From Thiemannella venezuelensis (lineage in GTDB: Bacteria; Actinomycetota; Actinomycetes; Streptosporangiales; Streptosporangiaceae), in assembly GCF_014203605.1 (NCBI RefSeq), contig NZ_JACHJJ010000014.1, forward strand, positions 62,001 to 126,000: 64,000 nucleotides of DNA, read 5' to 3'. The notes under the pieces were generated by a model. It did no database searches. It was not told the origin of the DNA and saw only the letters and a program-made list of their open reading frames with translations. Every line of letters begins with the position of its first letter. Position 1 is the stretch's first letter. Shown one piece after another: positions 41,311 to 50,354 of the stretch. A program made the position numbers and the translations under genes.

Positions 41311-42574
41311 GACCCGTCCGCCCCGGACCGCGGCCGCCGGAGGTCCGGGCGCGGCCGCCGGGGATCCGGCCGTGCCCGGGCTCGCGCACGCCCGGGCGCG
41401 GGCGACCGGCCCGCTCCCGCTGGGCGCGGACGAACCCGCCCCGCCGGGGATGGCGCGCCTCTCGCACGGCGACGGCACCGGTTTCGCGCTGCCCGCCTGG
41501 CCCGACGGGGCGACCCCCTCCCTGCTGGAGGAGTACCACACCGCCCCGGTCCACGTGGAACGGTCCGGGGAGACCCGCCGGGTGCTGGCCGCGGCGCTGA
41601 AGTGCTGCTGGAGGGATCTGGCCGCCGACCCCTGGCCGGGGGCGCCCGCACCGGTGGACGACGTGCTGGCGGCCTACCGGGCGCTGATCGGGCGCGGCGA
41701 CGACCTCATGCGCAACTGGGCCGTCGGCGCGCTGCGCCGCCTGCACGACTCGGCCTGGCTGGTGGTGGGCGACGGCCTGGTGCGGCTCGGCCCCCGGTGC
41801 GCCTCCTGGCCCGCCGGGTCCCACGCGCAGTTGCGGGAGCTCATGCGCCGCCTGCCCGCCCCGGGCGAGGAGGCGGCCGGTCTCGACGTGCTGCCCGCCG
41901 CCGGGCGGGCCGAGGGCGCCGCGAGCGTCACGGTGCCCGAGGAGGTGGACGAGGACCTGCTCGGGCCGCTCGACGAGCGCCGCCGGGCGGAGGTCGTCGC
42001 CGCCTTCATGGCGGTGGAGCACGCCGCCGAGCCGGTGCACGAGGCCCGGTTCCCCGCGCTGCGCGACCCGGTGCTCCGCCGCGTGCTCGCCGAGCTGCTC
42101 CAGCGGCGGGGCCGGGTCCTCGTCCAGGGACGCGAGACGTGGACCTCCGGCTACGCCGACGGCACGGCGTCCGGGACGGGGGGCGGGACGGGGGGCGGCC
42201 CCGGGGCGGGCACCGTCCCGGACGAGGCCGGGCGCGCCGTCCTGGCGCTGGTGCTCGTCCACTCGGTGGCCATCCCCCGTGCCGAGGGCCTGCTGCCCGC
42301 CGACAGCTGGCTCTCGCCGTTCCCCACCCAGGTGGAGGAGCTGCGGCGGCACACCATGCTGCCGATCGGCGAGCTGGAGGCCGCGCTGCGGAGCCTGCGC
42401 CACGCCGGGCTGGTGAGCCAGGTGAAGGCCGGGGAGGAGGCGGGGGGCTACGTGCCCGGCCCGCAGTTCCACCGGCTGACCGGCCCGGCCCGGCGGCGCC
42501 TGCAGGAGGAGCTGATCCTCGCCGCGGGGCCGCACACCCCGCTGGCGGCGGCCGTGCGGGCCCGGCGCCGGTGA
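41300..42574 (+). CDS. Double winged-helix, KITE-like (MukE/MksE/JetB-type) protein
   Basis: 424 aa. After a Pro/Ala-rich N-terminus, a helical winged-helix-like region lies at about 95-190 (DLMRNWAVGALRRLHDSAWL then VVGDGLVRLGP). A second is at about 330-410 (PTQVEELRRHTMLPIGELEA then LRSLRHAGLVSQVKAG). A Gly/Thr-rich loop (about 285-305) separates the parts. KITE subunits of SMC complexes are small tandem winged-helix proteins, though usually shorter. Its start overlaps the kleisin-like gene and its stop overlaps the SMC start (GTGA), so the three are co-translated. Assignment by architecture and context only. Confidence 0.55.
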   Translation: MTAETRPPRTAAAGGPGAAAGDPAVPGLAHARARATGPLPLGADEPAPPGMARLSHGDGTGFALPAWPDGATPSLLEEYHTAPVHVERSGETRRVLAAALKCCWRDLAADPWPGAPAPVDDVLAAYRALIGRGDDLMRNWAVGALRRLHDSAWLVVGDGLVRLGPRCASWPAGSHAQLRELMRRLPAPGEEAAGLDVLPAAGRAEGAASVTVPEEVDEDLLGPLDERRRAEVVAAFMAVEHAAEPVHEARFPALRDPVLRRVLAELLQRRGRVLVQGRETWTSGYADGTASGTGGGTGGGPGAGTVPDEAGRAVLALVLVHSVAIPRAEGLLPADSWLSPFPTQVEELRRHTMLPIGELEAALRSLRHAGLVSQVKAGEEAGGYVPGPQFHRLTGPARRRLQEELILAAGPHTPLAAAVRARRR

Positions 42575-45500
42575 GCGCGGCGGGCGGGGGGACGACCGGG
42601 CCGAAGGCCGTGCCGGGGTCCGGATCGAGGACCGTATCGAGGGAAGGAAAGACAGGGTTGACCGAGCAGCCGAGCCGGACGGCGAAGGCCTCACGCGGAG
42701 CGGGGACGGCCGGCAGGAGGACCGGAGAGCGGGCGGCGCAGGAGGGCGGGACGGGCCCGACGCACGGGAGTCAGGCGAGCCTGGTGGCGGTGGACGCCCA
42801 GGCGGCCGCGCCGAGCGAGAACGTGGTCGGCGACCGGGTGCTGATCGCCGTGCAGGCCGTCAACATCTCCCGGCTCTCCACCCATCCGGTGCCGACCGTG
42901 CCGGGCACCCTGATCGTGGTCGCCGGGGCCGGGCCGAAGGACTCCAACGGCGCGGGCAAGTCGTCGTTCATCGCGATGATCACGGCGCTGCTCGGCGACG
43001 AGCAGTGGCGCTTCGCCTCGGGCGCCAAGGCCGTCTCCGAGCTGCTGTTCAACGCCGAGCTCGCGGCCGGGGCGGGCGGGCGGACCTGGGCCAGCGCCGC
43101 CCACGGCTACATCGTGGGCGTCTTCGCGAGCCCCGGCACGATGGACGACGCGGTGACCGTGTGGCTGAGGGTGAACCAGGAGGCACCGCACCTGGAGATC
43201 CGGTGGACCCGCGGGGTGCGGATGGCCTCGGCCGCCTCGGAGGCGGAGCGGGTGGCGCGGGCCGACGAGGTCTGGGCGACCCTGCCGCGCTCGGCCGGCC
43301 GGCGCGACGTGGTCGCGCGCGACCTGACCAGGTTCCTGTACGGCGACCGCGTGCGGTGCGTGTCGTTCCTGTCCACCTCGGTGCGGAGCAAGGTCGCCAC
43401 GAACCTGCTCTCCCAGCCGCTCAACGAGATCTCCCCCGAACGGGTCTTCGAGGCGATCGCCGCGCTGACCGGGCTGGACTCCGAGCTCGACCAGGAGCGG
43501 GAGGCCAGACGCGACGAGCACGCCAAGCGGGTCCGGGCCACCCGGGCCGTGGAGCTGCTCAAGGAGTTCGAGGACGAGTCCCGGGCGCTGCTGGAGACCT
43601 TCGACCGGCGCGACCGGGCGCGGGTGCGCCTGGCGGAGGCGCTGCGCTGCTGGCGGGGCCGGCTGGCGCGCAGGCTCGCCGACGCGGCCGGGCGGGACGA
43701 GGCGCTCACCGCCGAGCTGGAGCGCCTCCGCCAGGCGGGCGAGCGCGCCGCGGAGTCGATCGAGACGGTCCGCGCGGAGATCGCCACGCTGAAGGACGAC
43801 ACGCTGGACCGCGGCCTGGCCGAGGCCCGCGAGCGGCTGGCCGGGCTGCAGGCCCGCGCGGCCGCGCTCGACGCCGACCGGGCGGTGGCGGAGAACTCCG
43901 CGGACGAGCTCCGCGGCGCGATCCCCGGTCTGGAGGAGCGGCGGCGGCTGGCCGACGGCCGTGACGTGGCGGCCGCCGAGAGCGAGCTCGCGCAGGCCAG
44001 GGTCCGGCTGAACGGGACGCTGAAGGCCCTGGGCGTGGCCGACCGCGAGGCCGAAAGCGCCCGGGCCGCGCTGGACGACGCCGAGGGCGGCCCGGCCGCC
44101 GCTCAGCTCAGGGCGCTCGCCGAGGCGGGCGTCGGGGCGACCGGCCTGCTCGACGCGATCGACGTGGCCGAGCAGGCCCGCGACGGTGCGGCCGCCGGGG
44201 AGGCGTCCGCTGCGGCGGGCGTCGCGGCGGGCGCGGTCTCCGTGGCGGGCGGCAGGGGGTGGCCGCAGGAGCACGCGGTCGTCGTGGACGCGGGCGACCT
44301 GGCGGCGGCGGAGCGGGCGCTGTCCGCGCTCCCCGGATCGGTCCTGGTCAGCGCGGCCGGGGTCACGGTGGTGGGCGCGTTCGAGGCGGTGGCCACCGGC
44401 CGGGACGCCCGCATCAAGGCAGCGGAGGTGCGGCTGCACCGGGCCCGCGACACGCAGGAGGCGGCGGCGGAGGCCGTACGGGCGGCCGAGGACGGGGTGG
44501 CCGAGGCGGAGCGGCGGCTGGAGGGCGCCCGGGCGGCCGTGCAGCTGGCCGGCGTCGAGCGGCGGCTCGCCGAGCGGCGGGCGCGGCTCACCGAGCTGAC
44601 CGGGGCGCTGACCGAGCTCACGCCCAGGGTCGGCGAGGCCGAGCGGCACGCGAGCGCCCTGGACTTCCGCGCGAGGACCAGGAACATGGAGATCGAGCGG
44701 CTGGAGGGCCGCCGGGCCCGCCACGAGGCGGAGCTCGGCCAGGCCGGGCAGCAGGCGGCCAGGGTGTCCGCCGACCGCGACGCCCTTCGGCTGGACGCGC
44801 TGACCCGGGAGTGGGGCGGCACCGCCGGCGGGGCGCACGAGTGGCTGGGCGCGCTGGGCGAGGACGAGCGCCCGCTGACCGCGGAGGAGTGGTGGCGGGC
44901 GGCCGAGCGCCACCTGGACGAGGCGCTGCGCGACACCTTCCCCGGCGATGACGGGGAGATGCCGGAGGAGCTCCGGTTCCTGCTGCGCGACCGCGCCGAG
45001 CCCGGGGCGGGCCGGACCGCGCGGGAGCAGGCCTCCTTCCCCGGCGTGTGCGCGGCGCTGGCGTCCTACCTGCGCGGCCAGGAAGAGTACGAACGGCACC
45101 AGCGCCGGCAGATCGAGGCCCAGCTCGCCACCCGGCAGCGCGACCTGACCGCCGCCGCCCGGGGCGCGGAGGAGGCCGCCCGGTCCACCGCAGTGCACCG
45201 CGCGGCGCTGACGGCGGCGATCAAGGCGCGGCTGGCCCGGGTGTCCGAGGAGTTCGACCGGCTCGACACCTCCTACGGCGGATACGGCGCGACGCTGGAG
45301 TTCCCGGTCCCGCCCGCCCCCGCCGACCCGGAGCAGCGCTGGGCGTGGCGGGTCACCCCGAAGTGGCGCCGGGGCGAGGGCCAGGGCTTCGTGCCGTACA
45401 ACCGGCGGGCCAACACCGCGCTGATGGACGAGAAGGCCGTGAAACTGGTCTGCGCGGCGGCGATCGCCTCCTCCGGCGGCGGGCACCTCTGCCTGGTCCT

Positions 45501-45762
45501 GGACGAGCTGGGCCGCAACCTCGGCAAGGAGCACCGGCGCGAGGCCGTGGCGCTGTTCCGCAGGATCGGCGAGACCTACGGGATCACGGTGATCGGCGCG
45601 CTCCAGGACGACATGGAGCCCTACGCGGTGGACGCCTGCGGCCAGTACATCAAACTGCGCCGTTCCTCCGACGCCATGCCGTACAACGAGCCGCCGGTGG
45701 TCGTCGGCCATGACCGCCACGCCGAGCGGGTGCGCGCCCTGGCCGCCGCGGTCAGCAGATAA
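42571..45762 (+). CDS. SMC/MukB-like chromosome-segregation-type ATPase
   Basis: A 1063-aa ATPase with split head and long coiled coils. After a disordered N-terminus of about 75 aa, Walker A is in GPKDSNGAGKSSFIA (about 121-135). Coiled coil 1 is about 300-505, rich in Glu/Arg/Ala. A hinge-like globular part (about 510-610) contains HAVVVDAGDLAAAERALSAL. Coiled coil 2 is about 615-900. The C-terminal head has IASSGGGHLCLVLDELGRNL with Walker B (about 970-985) and IGALQDDM. It would form the motor of a condensin-like complex with the two preceding products. GTG 42571 overlaps the previous stop; TTG 42658 with GGAAGGAAAG upstream is an alternative. Confidence 0.82.
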   Translation: MSAAGGGTTGPKAVPGSGSRTVSREGKTGLTEQPSRTAKASRGAGTAGRRTGERAAQEGGTGPTHGSQASLVAVDAQAAAPSENVVGDRVLIAVQAVNISRLSTHPVPTVPGTLIVVAGAGPKDSNGAGKSSFIAMITALLGDEQWRFASGAKAVSELLFNAELAAGAGGRTWASAAHGYIVGVFASPGTMDDAVTVWLRVNQEAPHLEIRWTRGVRMASAASEAERVARADEVWATLPRSAGRRDVVARDLTRFLYGDRVRCVSFLSTSVRSKVATNLLSQPLNEISPERVFEAIAALTGLDSELDQEREARRDEHAKRVRATRAVELLKEFEDESRALLETFDRRDRARVRLAEALRCWRGRLARRLADAAGRDEALTAELERLRQAGERAAESIETVRAEIATLKDDTLDRGLAEARERLAGLQARAAALDADRAVAENSADELRGAIPGLEERRRLADGRDVAAAESELAQARVRLNGTLKALGVADREAESARAALDDAEGGPAAAQLRALAEAGVGATGLLDAIDVAEQARDGAAAGEASAAAGVAAGAVSVAGGRGWPQEHAVVVDAGDLAAAERALSALPGSVLVSAAGVTVVGAFEAVATGRDARIKAAEVRLHRARDTQEAAAEAVRAAEDGVAEAERRLEGARAAVQLAGVERRLAERRARLTELTGALTELTPRVGEAERHASALDFRARTRNMEIERLEGRRARHEAELGQAGQQAARVSADRDALRLDALTREWGGTAGGAHEWLGALGEDERPLTAEEWWRAAERHLDEALRDTFPGDDGEMPEELRFLLRDRAEPGAGRTAREQASFPGVCAALASYLRGQEEYERHQRRQIEAQLATRQRDLTAAARGAEEAARSTAVHRAALTAAIKARLARVSEEFDRLDTSYGGYGATLEFPVPPAPADPEQRWAWRVTPKWRRGEGQGFVPYNRRANTALMDEKAVKLVCAAAIASSGGGHLCLVLDELGRNLGKEHRREAVALFRRIGETYGITVIGALQDDMEPYAVDACGQYIKLRRSSDAMPYNEPPVVVGHDRHAERVRALAAAVSR

Positions 45763-45766
45763 CCTC

Positions 45767-47221
45767 GTGACGGAGTTCGTTTCGACAGGACCTCCGGAGG
45801 CCCGGCGCGTGCCCGCCGGTCCCGCCGTGGCGCGCCGCCGCTCCGCCGCGCGCGGCGGCGGGCCCGGCCGGCCGGGCTCCGCGGGACACGACGTGGAGGG
45901 GCCGGTGCCGGGGTCGTCGCTGGACCAGGCACCCGTTCAGCGCGACGCCTACCGCGCCATGGCCCTGGCGCTGCGCGTGGGCGAGCTGCTGCTCGGCAGC
46001 GGCGAGGCCACCGAGACCGTCTCCGGGAGCATGCGCAGGATCACCAACGCCTACGCCGTGCCGCACTGCGAGGCCGACGTCAACCTGTCGGCCATCACGC
46101 TGTCGCACGTTCCCGCCGACGGCCGGGCCCCGGTCACCGCCGAGCGGCGGGTACGGCGCCGCCTGCCCGACTACGACCGGCTGATCGCCGTCCACGACCT
46201 GGTGAGGGAGGCCTCCGACGGATCGGTCCCGCTCGGCGAGGCCGAGGCGCGGCTGAAGCGGATCACCCGGCGGGTGCCGGTCTACCCGAACTGGTTCCTG
46301 GTCACCGCGCTCGCCCTGATCGCCGCCTCGGCGAGCCTGCTGGTCGGCGGCGGCGCCCGGGTGGCGGCGGCGGCGTTCGCCGCCACCGTGCTGGGCGACC
46401 GGGCGAGCGCCTGGCTGGCCCGGCGGGGCGTGGCGGAGTTCTTCCAGCTCGCGGTGGCCGCGCTGCTCGGTTCGCTGGTCGCGGTGCTGATGATCGCGGT
46501 CGACGCGCCGGTGCGGGCCTCCGCGGTGGTGGTCGGCGCGGTGGTCGCGCTGCTGCCGGGGCGGCTGATGGTGGCCTGCGTGCAGGACGGCATCGCCGGC
46601 GAGTACGTGACGGCGACCGGCCGGCTGTTCGAGGTCTTCTTCACCCTCACCGCCGTGATCTCCGGAATCGGCCTCACGCTGTACGCGGCGGTGCGCTTCG
46701 GCGTGCCGCTGAGCGTGGAGAACGTGCCCGTCGCCCCGCTCTCCCTCCGGACCGACCAGATCGTCGGGGCGGTCGGGGTGACGCTGGCGTTCGCCGTCGC
46801 GCTGCTCGTGCCGCCCCGCTACCTGCTGCAGGCCTCGATCGGCGGCGGGCTGATCTGGGTGGTCTTCGTGCAGCTCATCACCGTGTGGCAGGTCCCGGTG
46901 GTGCTGGCCACGGCCGTCTCCGCGACGGTGATCGGCCTGCTCGGCACCGCCTACGCCCGGCGGGCCCTGATCCCCTCGCTGGTCCTCACCGTCCCGGCCG
47001 TCTGCCCGCTGCTGCCCGGCACGGCCCTGTACCGGGGCATGCTGGAGATCAGCCTCGGCCATCCGGAGGCCGGTCTGGTCAGCCTGCTGCAGGCGCTCTC
47101 GACCGCCCTGGCGCTGGGCGCCGGCGTCATCCTGGGCGCGGAGATCCTGCGGGCGGTCACCGGTTCCGAGGTGACCAAGCGGGTCCTGCGGCCGGCGGCC
47201 CGCCGTACCCGCGGCTACTGA
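45767..47221 (+). CDS. ThrE-type threonine/serine exporter family protein
   Basis: A 484-aa membrane protein of the ThrE (DUF1212/DUF3815) family. The cytoplasmic N-terminal domain has LALRVGELLLGSGEATETVS and CEADVNLSAITLSH. About ten transmembrane helices follow from residue 175, ending with an LVLTVPAVCPLLPGTALYRG segment that is conserved in the second half of the family. It exports small amino acids or related compounds; the substrate is not fixed by sequence. GTG 45767 begins 4 nt after the SMC stop without an obvious own promoter, so it may be read with the upstream operon although a functional link is doubtful. Confidence 0.88.
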   Translation: MTEFVSTGPPEARRVPAGPAVARRRSAARGGGPGRPGSAGHDVEGPVPGSSLDQAPVQRDAYRAMALALRVGELLLGSGEATETVSGSMRRITNAYAVPHCEADVNLSAITLSHVPADGRAPVTAERRVRRRLPDYDRLIAVHDLVREASDGSVPLGEAEARLKRITRRVPVYPNWFLVTALALIAASASLLVGGGARVAAAAFAATVLGDRASAWLARRGVAEFFQLAVAALLGSLVAVLMIAVDAPVRASAVVVGAVVALLPGRLMVACVQDGIAGEYVTATGRLFEVFFTLTAVISGIGLTLYAAVRFGVPLSVENVPVAPLSLRTDQIVGAVGVTLAFAVALLVPPRYLLQASIGGGLIWVVFVQLITVWQVPVVLATAVSATVIGLLGTAYARRALIPSLVLTVPAVCPLLPGTALYRGMLEISLGHPEAGLVSLLQALSTALALGAGVILGAEILRAVTGSEVTKRVLRPAARRTRGY

Positions 47222-48720
47222 CCGGAGGCGGCGGGAGGCGCCGTGGCCCCGGCCGCCGGAGCGACCACGGAGTGGGGGACGCGGAACCGGGGCGCGCGGG
47301 CGGCGGGCGGGGCCGCCCGCACGGCGCGGTCGCGGCCGGCCTCCTTGGCGGCGTACAGCGCGGTGTCGGCGCGGCGCAGCAGCTCCAGCGGCGTCTCGCG
47401 GCCGTCCCACAGGGCCAGGCCCGCCGAGAAGGTCTGGCCCTGCGGAGTGACGACCCGCAGGGCCGCCAGCAGATGCTCGGCGTCCTCCAGACCGCGGCCG
47501 GGCATCAGCAGCACGAACTCCTCACCGCCGTAGCGGGCCAGCATGTCGGCATTGGTGATCACCAGGCTCCAGGCCGTGGCCGCGCCCGCCAGCAGCTCGT
47601 CCCCGGCCTGGTGGCCGTGGGTGTCGTTGAACAGCTTGAAGCGGTCCAGATCGACCATGGCCAGGGCGAGGGGGGTACCGTCGCGGGCGGCGCGCCCGTA
47701 CTCCCGGGTGAGCTGGGCGTCCAGGGTGCGGCGGTTGGGCAGCCCGGTGAGGGTGTCGGTGCGGGCCACCTCGTCCAGGCGCCGGGCCTGCTCCTCAAGA
47801 CGGCGCAGCATGATGGCCATCCGGGCGACCACCAGGACGAACAGCAGGACCGAGGCGACCGCGACCGGCCACGCGCTCGGCTCGAACCCGAAGGTCAGCT
47901 GCGCGATCAGGGTGCCGGGGGCCAGCAGGACCACGGTCGTCAGCGTGAACAGGCGCCGCGCGGTCAGGAACGGGGCCGGCTCCGGGGCGGTCCGCAGCAG
48001 GTCGGCGGCCGAGGGGTGCAGCGCGGCGGCGCCCCAGATCAGATAGGCCGCCAGGAAGGGCAGCACCCCGAGCGACAGGCTGAATCCCTGCGGATCCTCC
48101 AGCAGGACGAAGATCACGTCTCCGGCGAGGATGCAGACCAGGGCCGTGGCGATCATCCGGAAGGCGGGCGTCCGGGCGCCCGAGCCGGTCAGCAGCCGGA
48201 CGAGCGCGGCCAGCAGCAGCACGTCGCCGAGCGGATAGCCCAGCGCGGTCACCTGGACGAGCAGGGAGTCGTAGTGGCCGATCTTCGGGCTGATCAGCAG
48301 CACCCAGTAGGGAAGGCTCAGCCCGACGATGAGGATCGCGGCGTCCAGCCGGCCCTCCCGGTCACCGGGAGAACGGTGGTGCCGGGCGAGCATGAGCAGG
48401 GCGGCGACGACGATCGGGTACTGCAGCAGGTAGAGCCCGTCGGCCGCGGAGGGGAAGGGGTTCACCTCCGCGATGTGCTCGTAGTAGACCCAGAGGCTGT
48501 CGCCGACGACCGCGCAGAGCTGGCCGATCCCCATCAGGGCCCACGGGAGGGCGGCGACGTTCCGGAGGCGGGCCGCCGAGAACAGGGTGACCGTCACGCA
48601 GGACAGTCCGATCAAGGCGTACAGCAGGTCGCGCGGCATGCCGTACGGCAGCAGCACGAAGACCGCCAGAACGGCCGCACCGCCCAGGAGGTAGACACAC
48701 CACGCTCGAGAACCGCCCAT
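47215..48720 (-). CDS. Membrane diguanylate cyclase (GGDEF), paralogue 1
   Basis: 501 aa. Residues 1-310 contain about eight to ten transmembrane helices in a conserved sensor-like membrane domain; residues 330-490 are a GGDEF domain. The active-site loop is ARYGGEEFVLLMPG (GGEEF), with DTLTGLPNRRTLD and VDLDRFKLFNDTHGH at the nucleotide and metal site, so c-di-GMP synthesis is likely. No RxxD inhibitory site precedes the motif. ATG 48720 is preceded by GGAG at 5 nt. It overlaps the ThrE-type gene's stop by 7 nt (convergent). 342 bp at its 3' end are identical to the next paralogue. Confidence 0.92.
   Translation of the reverse strand: MGGSRAWCVYLLGGAAVLAVFVLLPYGMPRDLLYALIGLSCVTVTLFSAARLRNVAALPWALMGIGQLCAVVGDSLWVYYEHIAEVNPFPSAADGLYLLQYPIVVAALLMLARHHRSPGDREGRLDAAILIVGLSLPYWVLLISPKIGHYDSLLVQVTALGYPLGDVLLLAALVRLLTGSGARTPAFRMIATALVCILAGDVIFVLLEDPQGFSLSLGVLPFLAAYLIWGAAALHPSAADLLRTAPEPAPFLTARRLFTLTTVVLLAPGTLIAQLTFGFEPSAWPVAVASVLLFVLVVARMAIMLRRLEEQARRLDEVARTDTLTGLPNRRTLDAQLTREYGRAARDGTPLALAMVDLDRFKLFNDTHGHQAGDELLAGAATAWSLVITNADMLARYGGEEFVLLMPGRGLEDAEHLLAALRVVTPQGQTFSAGLALWDGRETPLELLRRADTALYAAKEAGRDRAVRAAPPAARAPRFRVPHSVVAPAAGATAPPAASGQ
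47308..47649. repeat. 342-bp identical tract, copy in paralogue 1
   Basis: Every base from 47308 to 47649 matches 48824-49165. It covers the active-site half of the GGDEF domain, while sequence outside the tract is clearly diverged. Confidence 0.9.
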
Positions 48721-48775
48721 ACTGCTCCATCGGCAGACCGGCCAGACCCTCAAACTTCAGGGAGTCGTCATCCTA

Positions 48776-50233
48776 TTACAAATTGTTACCGGCGGCGGGT
48801 AAAGCCGTGACGTTCCGCACCGCCGGGGCCGCCCGCACGGCGCGGTCGCGGCCGGCCTCCTTGGCGGCGTACAGCGCGGTGTCGGCGCGGCGCAGCAGCT
48901 CCAGCGGCGTCTCGCGGCCGTCCCACAGGGCCAGGCCCGCCGAGAAGGTCTGGCCCTGCGGAGTGACGACCCGCAGGGCCGCCAGCAGATGCTCGGCGTC
49001 CTCCAGACCGCGGCCGGGCATCAGCAGCACGAACTCCTCACCGCCGTAGCGGGCCAGCATGTCGGCATTGGTGATCACCAGGCTCCAGGCCGTGGCCGCG
49101 CCCGCCAGCAGCTCGTCCCCGGCCTGGTGGCCGTGGGTGTCGTTGAACAGCTTGAAGCGGTCCAGGTCCAGCAGGGCGAGACTGATCGGCGTGCCGTCGC
49201 GGGCGGCGCGCTCGTACGCGCGGACGAGCTGGGCGTCCAGGGTGCGGCGGTTGGGCAGCCCGGTGAGGGTGTCGGTGCGGGCGATCTCGTCCAGGCGCCG
49301 GGCCTGGTCCTGCAGGCGGCGCAGCATGATGGCCATCCGGGCGACCACCAGGACGAACAGCAGGACCGAGGTGATGGAGACCGGCCAGGCGCTCAGCTCG
49401 AACCCGAAGGTCAGCTGCGCGATCAGGGTGCCGGGAGCGAGCAGGACGACCGCGGTGAGGGTGACCAGCCGCCGGGTGGTGAAGGAGGGCGCCGTCTCCG
49501 GCGCGGCCCGCAGCAGGTCGGCGGCCGAGGGGTGCAGCGCGGCGGCGCCCCAGATCAGATAGGACGTCAGGAAGGGCAGCACCCCGACCGCCGTGGTGGA
49601 CACCCCCTCCTCGTCCAGCACGAAGATCACGTCTCCGGCCATGACCAGCACCAGGGCGACGGTGACCATGCGCCCCGAGGGGGTTCGCGCGTGCGAGGCG
49701 GCCAGCAGCCGGACGAGCGCGGCCAGCAGCAGCACGTCGCCGAGGGGGTAGCTCAGGGTGATCGCCTCTTCGAGGGCGGAGTCGTAGCCGCCGATGCTCG
49801 GGGCGATCACGAGCACCCAGTAGGGCAGGACGAGACCGACGATGAGGATCGCGGCGTCCAGCCGGGCCTCCCGGTCACCGGGAGAGCGGTGGTGCCGGGC
49901 GAGCATGAGCAGGGCGACGGCGACGATCGGGTACTGCAGCAGGTAGAGCCCGTCGGCCGGTGAGGGGAACGGGTCGACGTGGGCGATGTGGTCGTAGTAG
50001 GTCCACAGGGCGTCGCCGAGGGCCGCGGAGAGCTGGCCGATCCCCATCAGCAGCCAGAGCAGGCCGACCGCCCCGCGGCAGCGGGCGGCCGCCGCGAACG
50101 CGGCCGCGGCGCTGGACATCCCGATCAGGCTGTACAGCCCGTCACGCGTGAGGCCGTACGGCAGCAGCGCGCAGACCACCACGGCGACCGTGCCGCCGAG
50201 GAGGTAGAAGCGCCATGCCGGGGAATTGCCCAC
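48776..50233 (-). CDS. Membrane diguanylate cyclase (GGDEF), paralogue 2
   Basis: 485 aa, the same architecture as paralogue 1: a membrane domain (about 1-310) with lines such as DGLYLLQYPIVAVALLMLAR shared almost word for word, then a GGDEF domain with GGEEF and no RxxD site. GTG start at 50233. The two genes arose by tandem duplication: the membrane domains differ at many positions (the sensory part has diverged), but the catalytic core is identical. They are 55 nt apart and probably co-transcribed. Confidence 0.92.
   Translation of the reverse strand: MGNSPAWRFYLLGGTVAVVVCALLPYGLTRDGLYSLIGMSSAAAAFAAAARCRGAVGLLWLLMGIGQLSAALGDALWTYYDHIAHVDPFPSPADGLYLLQYPIVAVALLMLARHHRSPGDREARLDAAILIVGLVLPYWVLVIAPSIGGYDSALEEAITLSYPLGDVLLLAALVRLLAASHARTPSGRMVTVALVLVMAGDVIFVLDEEGVSTTAVGVLPFLTSYLIWGAAALHPSAADLLRAAPETAPSFTTRRLVTLTAVVLLAPGTLIAQLTFGFELSAWPVSITSVLLFVLVVARMAIMLRRLQDQARRLDEIARTDTLTGLPNRRTLDAQLVRAYERAARDGTPISLALLDLDRFKLFNDTHGHQAGDELLAGAATAWSLVITNADMLARYGGEEFVLLMPGRGLEDAEHLLAALRVVTPQGQTFSAGLALWDGRETPLELLRRADTALYAAKEAGRDRAVRAAPAVRNVTALPAAGNNL
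48824..49165. repeat. 342-bp identical tract, copy in paralogue 2
   Basis: Second copy of the tract at 47308-47649, offset 1516 bp, same orientation. Direct repeats of this length could also recombine to delete one gene. Confidence 0.9.
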
Positions 50234-50272
50234 ACCGCCCCATCGGCAGGGCGGGAGGCCACCTTAGAGTAC

Positions 50273-50302
50273 CAGGGCCGTCACGCAGAGTGGGCGGCCC
50301 TG
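50273..50302. terminator. Hairpin between the sensor kinase and GGDEF genes
   Basis: CAGGGCCG (50273-50280) pairs with CGGCCCTG (50295-50302) over a 14-nt loop, downstream of the leftward kinase stop at 50355. A modest terminator candidate. Confidence 0.4.
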
Positions 50303-50354
50303 TCGCGCTCCGACGCGGACGGCGGGTGCCGCCCGCGCGCGGTCGTCCCCGGTG

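Noticed and set aside
40093-45762. Calling the SMC operon a complete Wadjet (JetABCD) system
   Set aside because: No JetD/TOPRIM nuclease follows (a ThrE-type exporter does), and the first two products lack recognisable Jet signatures; kept as Wadjet/Muk-like only.
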